Source: Sphingomonas yabuuchiae
GTDB lineage: Bacteria; Pseudomonadota; Alphaproteobacteria; Sphingomonadales; Sphingomonadaceae
NCBI RefSeq assembly: GCF_014199595.1
Contig: NZ_JACHNX010000004.1
Location: forward strand, 186,001-250,000
Length of the DNA: 64,000 nt
Direction: 5' to 3'
Shown here: piece by piece, positions 62,956 through 64,000 of the stretch
How positions within the stretch are numbered: position 1 is the first letter of the stretch
How the letters are laid out: every line of letters begins with the position of its first letter
Notes under the pieces: generated by a model
Told to the model about the DNA's origin: nothing
What the model saw: the letters and a program-made list of their open reading frames with translations, nothing else
The model's database searches: none
Translations under genes and position numbers: made by a program

Positions 62956-63683
62956 CGCCGCCTGCCGACACGCCGCCGCCACCGTCACGACCGCGCGGCG
63001 GGGTCGGCCTGTTCCTGACCAAGGTGGCGGGGGTACTGCTCCTGCTGGTGCTGGCCGGACTGATCATGGTGTGGGGCGTGCAGCGCTATGTCGAGGATCG
63101 GCTGACCCCCGACCCGACCACCATCGCGCGCGCCAGCCTGGACGGCCTGCGCGAACAGAACCGGCTGTCGGCCTTCGCGGCGCGGTACGTCGCGGTCGTC
63201 AGCTCGCGCCAGTCGCAGCTCGGCTTTTCGACCGAGCGGACGCTAATCATGCCGGGCATGGTCCGTTACGAGGTCGATCTGGGCAAGCTGCGCCAGCAGG
63301 ATGTGCGCTGGGATGCGAATGCCCATGTCCTGTCGGTGACGCTGCCCCCCGTTGAGATCGACGGGCCGCAGGTCGATCTGTCGGCGATCCGCGAATATGG
63401 ATCGGGCGGCCTGCTGACCACCTTCACCGACGCCGAGCAGCGGCTCGACGCCGCCAATCGCACGGCGGGGCAGGTCGAGCTGATGCGACAGGCGCGTGCG
63501 CCCGCGCCGATGAAGCTGGCCCGCGATGCGACCCGGCGTGCGGTCGAGCGCAGCTTCGCCATGCCGCTGCGCGCGGCGGGGGTGGAGGGCAGCGTCAAGG
63601 TCCGCTTCTCCGACGAAGCGGCGGGCGACGAACGCTGGGACACGACGCGCAACCTGCAAGAGGTTCTTGGCAATAGCGGCTGA
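62940..63683 (+). CDS. DUF4230 membrane-anchored protein
   Basis: A 247-residue protein with a proline-rich cytosolic head, one transmembrane helix (about 27-48, GLFLTKVAGVLLLLVLAGLIMVWG) and a periplasmic DUF4230 domain (AARYVAVVSSRQSQLGF, MPGMVRYEVDLGKLRQQDV, LSVTLPPVEIDGPQVD). Function unknown. The ATG at 62940 overlaps the MBL gene by 16 bases. It is followed by nadA after 45 bp. Confidence 0.85.
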   Translation: MDQRVTPPADTPPPPSRPRGGVGLFLTKVAGVLLLLVLAGLIMVWGVQRYVEDRLTPDPTTIARASLDGLREQNRLSAFAARYVAVVSSRQSQLGFSTERTLIMPGMVRYEVDLGKLRQQDVRWDANAHVLSVTLPPVEIDGPQVDLSAIREYGSGGLLTTFTDAEQRLDAANRTAGQVELMRQARAPAPMKLARDATRRAVERSFAMPLRAAGVEGSVKVRFSDEAAGDERWDTTRNLQEVLGNSG

Positions 63684-63728
63684 CGTGGCCAATTGTCGGC
63701 GCGAGCCCATGCGCCTAGGGGGAATGCC

Positions 63729-64000
63729 ATGACCATCCAGACGAATCTGACGGGCCTCGACCTGCGCGCCGAGATCGACCGGCTCCGCAAGGAGCGCAAC
63801 GCCGTCATCCTCGCCCATTATTATCAGAAGCCCGAGATTCAGGACCTGGCCGATTTCGTCGGCGACAGCCTGGACCTCAGCCGCAAGGCGCAGGCGACCG
63901 ACGCCGACGTCATCGCCTTTTGCGGCGTGCGCTTCATGGCGGAGACGGCCAAGATCCTGTCGCCCAACAAGATCGTCGTGCTGCCCGACATGGCCGCCGG
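63729..64000 (+). CDS. nadA: quinolinate synthase NadA, 3'-truncated by window end
   Basis: The first 90 codons of NadA, a [4Fe-4S] enzyme that condenses iminoaspartate with dihydroxyacetone phosphate to quinolinate in NAD synthesis. It shows [35 protein letters not shown], the first cluster cysteine in FCGVRFMAE and the start of the [15 protein letters not shown] segment. GGGGG precedes the ATG. The other cluster cysteines lie beyond the window. Confidence 0.96.
   Translation, partial: MTIQTNLTGLDLRAEIDRLRKERNAVILAHYYQKPEIQDLADFVGDSLDLSRKAQATDADVIAFCGVRFMAETAKILSPNKIVVLPDMAA

Overview
The window looks like chromosomal DNA of a sphingomonad alphaproteobacterium (Sphingomonas or a close relative). 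The evidence is high GC with strong GC3, several TonB-dependent receptors, TamA/TamB, a DUF1476 (ATPase zeta-like) gene, a BolA-Grx4 pair, a GGAAC-N17-GTT EcfG-type stress promoter, and intergenic palindromes of the kind common in this family. The species cannot be named from sequence alone.

Layout. 1-3257: the start of an unidentified minus-strand gene, then three overlapping Tad pseudopilin-type genes (one with a vWA domain). 3328-11064: a MHYT-GGDEF-EAL cyclic-di-GMP enzyme, two small unknown proteins, an outer-membrane MetA-pathway-type protein, a DUF2254 membrane protein and a CHASE3-type chemoreceptor. 11801-13939: a siderophore receptor behind a Fur-box-like palindrome.

14884-23790 is the most distinctive part. 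It is a compact plus-strand cluster: ECF sigma factor, FecR sensor, STN-containing TonB receptor, HphA/hemophilin-like secreted protein, Slam (type XI secretion) outer-membrane translocon, dedicated TonB, heme oxygenase and a DUF454 protein. Together they read as a complete, surface-signalled heme-acquisition system: a hemophore exported through Slam, captured by the receptor, energised by TonB, with heme opened by the oxygenase. Decayed IS fragments flank it on both sides (IS3/IS630 chimera at 14.1-14.5 kb, IS5-type at 24.3 kb) and a tRNA-Glu follows, which suggests an acquired island.

25070-35783: recJ, a prolyl-4-hydroxylase-like oxygenase, an RcnB-like protein, an orphan 2Fe-2S subunit, a CoA-transferase/glutaryl-CoA dehydrogenase pair, a ZnuD-like receptor, and a LexA-like S24 repressor divergent from two small genes with an exact GTTC-N7-GTTC SOS box between them. 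35930-44783: tamA-tamB, quinone oxidoreductase, cyclophilin, monooxygenase and small proteins. 44916-51095: glnBA with two sigma-54-like promoters, arsC-like, accBC-aroQ, a thiS-thiG fusion and csbD. 51367-58730: a TPP enzyme, scoA and scoB separated by a lipoprotein acid phosphatase whose 5' end contains an intergenic palindrome, a GST, and leuC/leuD with a 39-residue gene between them. 58962-64000: DUF1476, BolA, Grx4, a BlaI/M56 regulatory pair with a 45-bp palindromic operator, an MBL hydrolase, a DUF4230 protein and the start of nadA.

Housekeeping genes make up most of the second half. The accessory content is concentrated at 11-25 kb.
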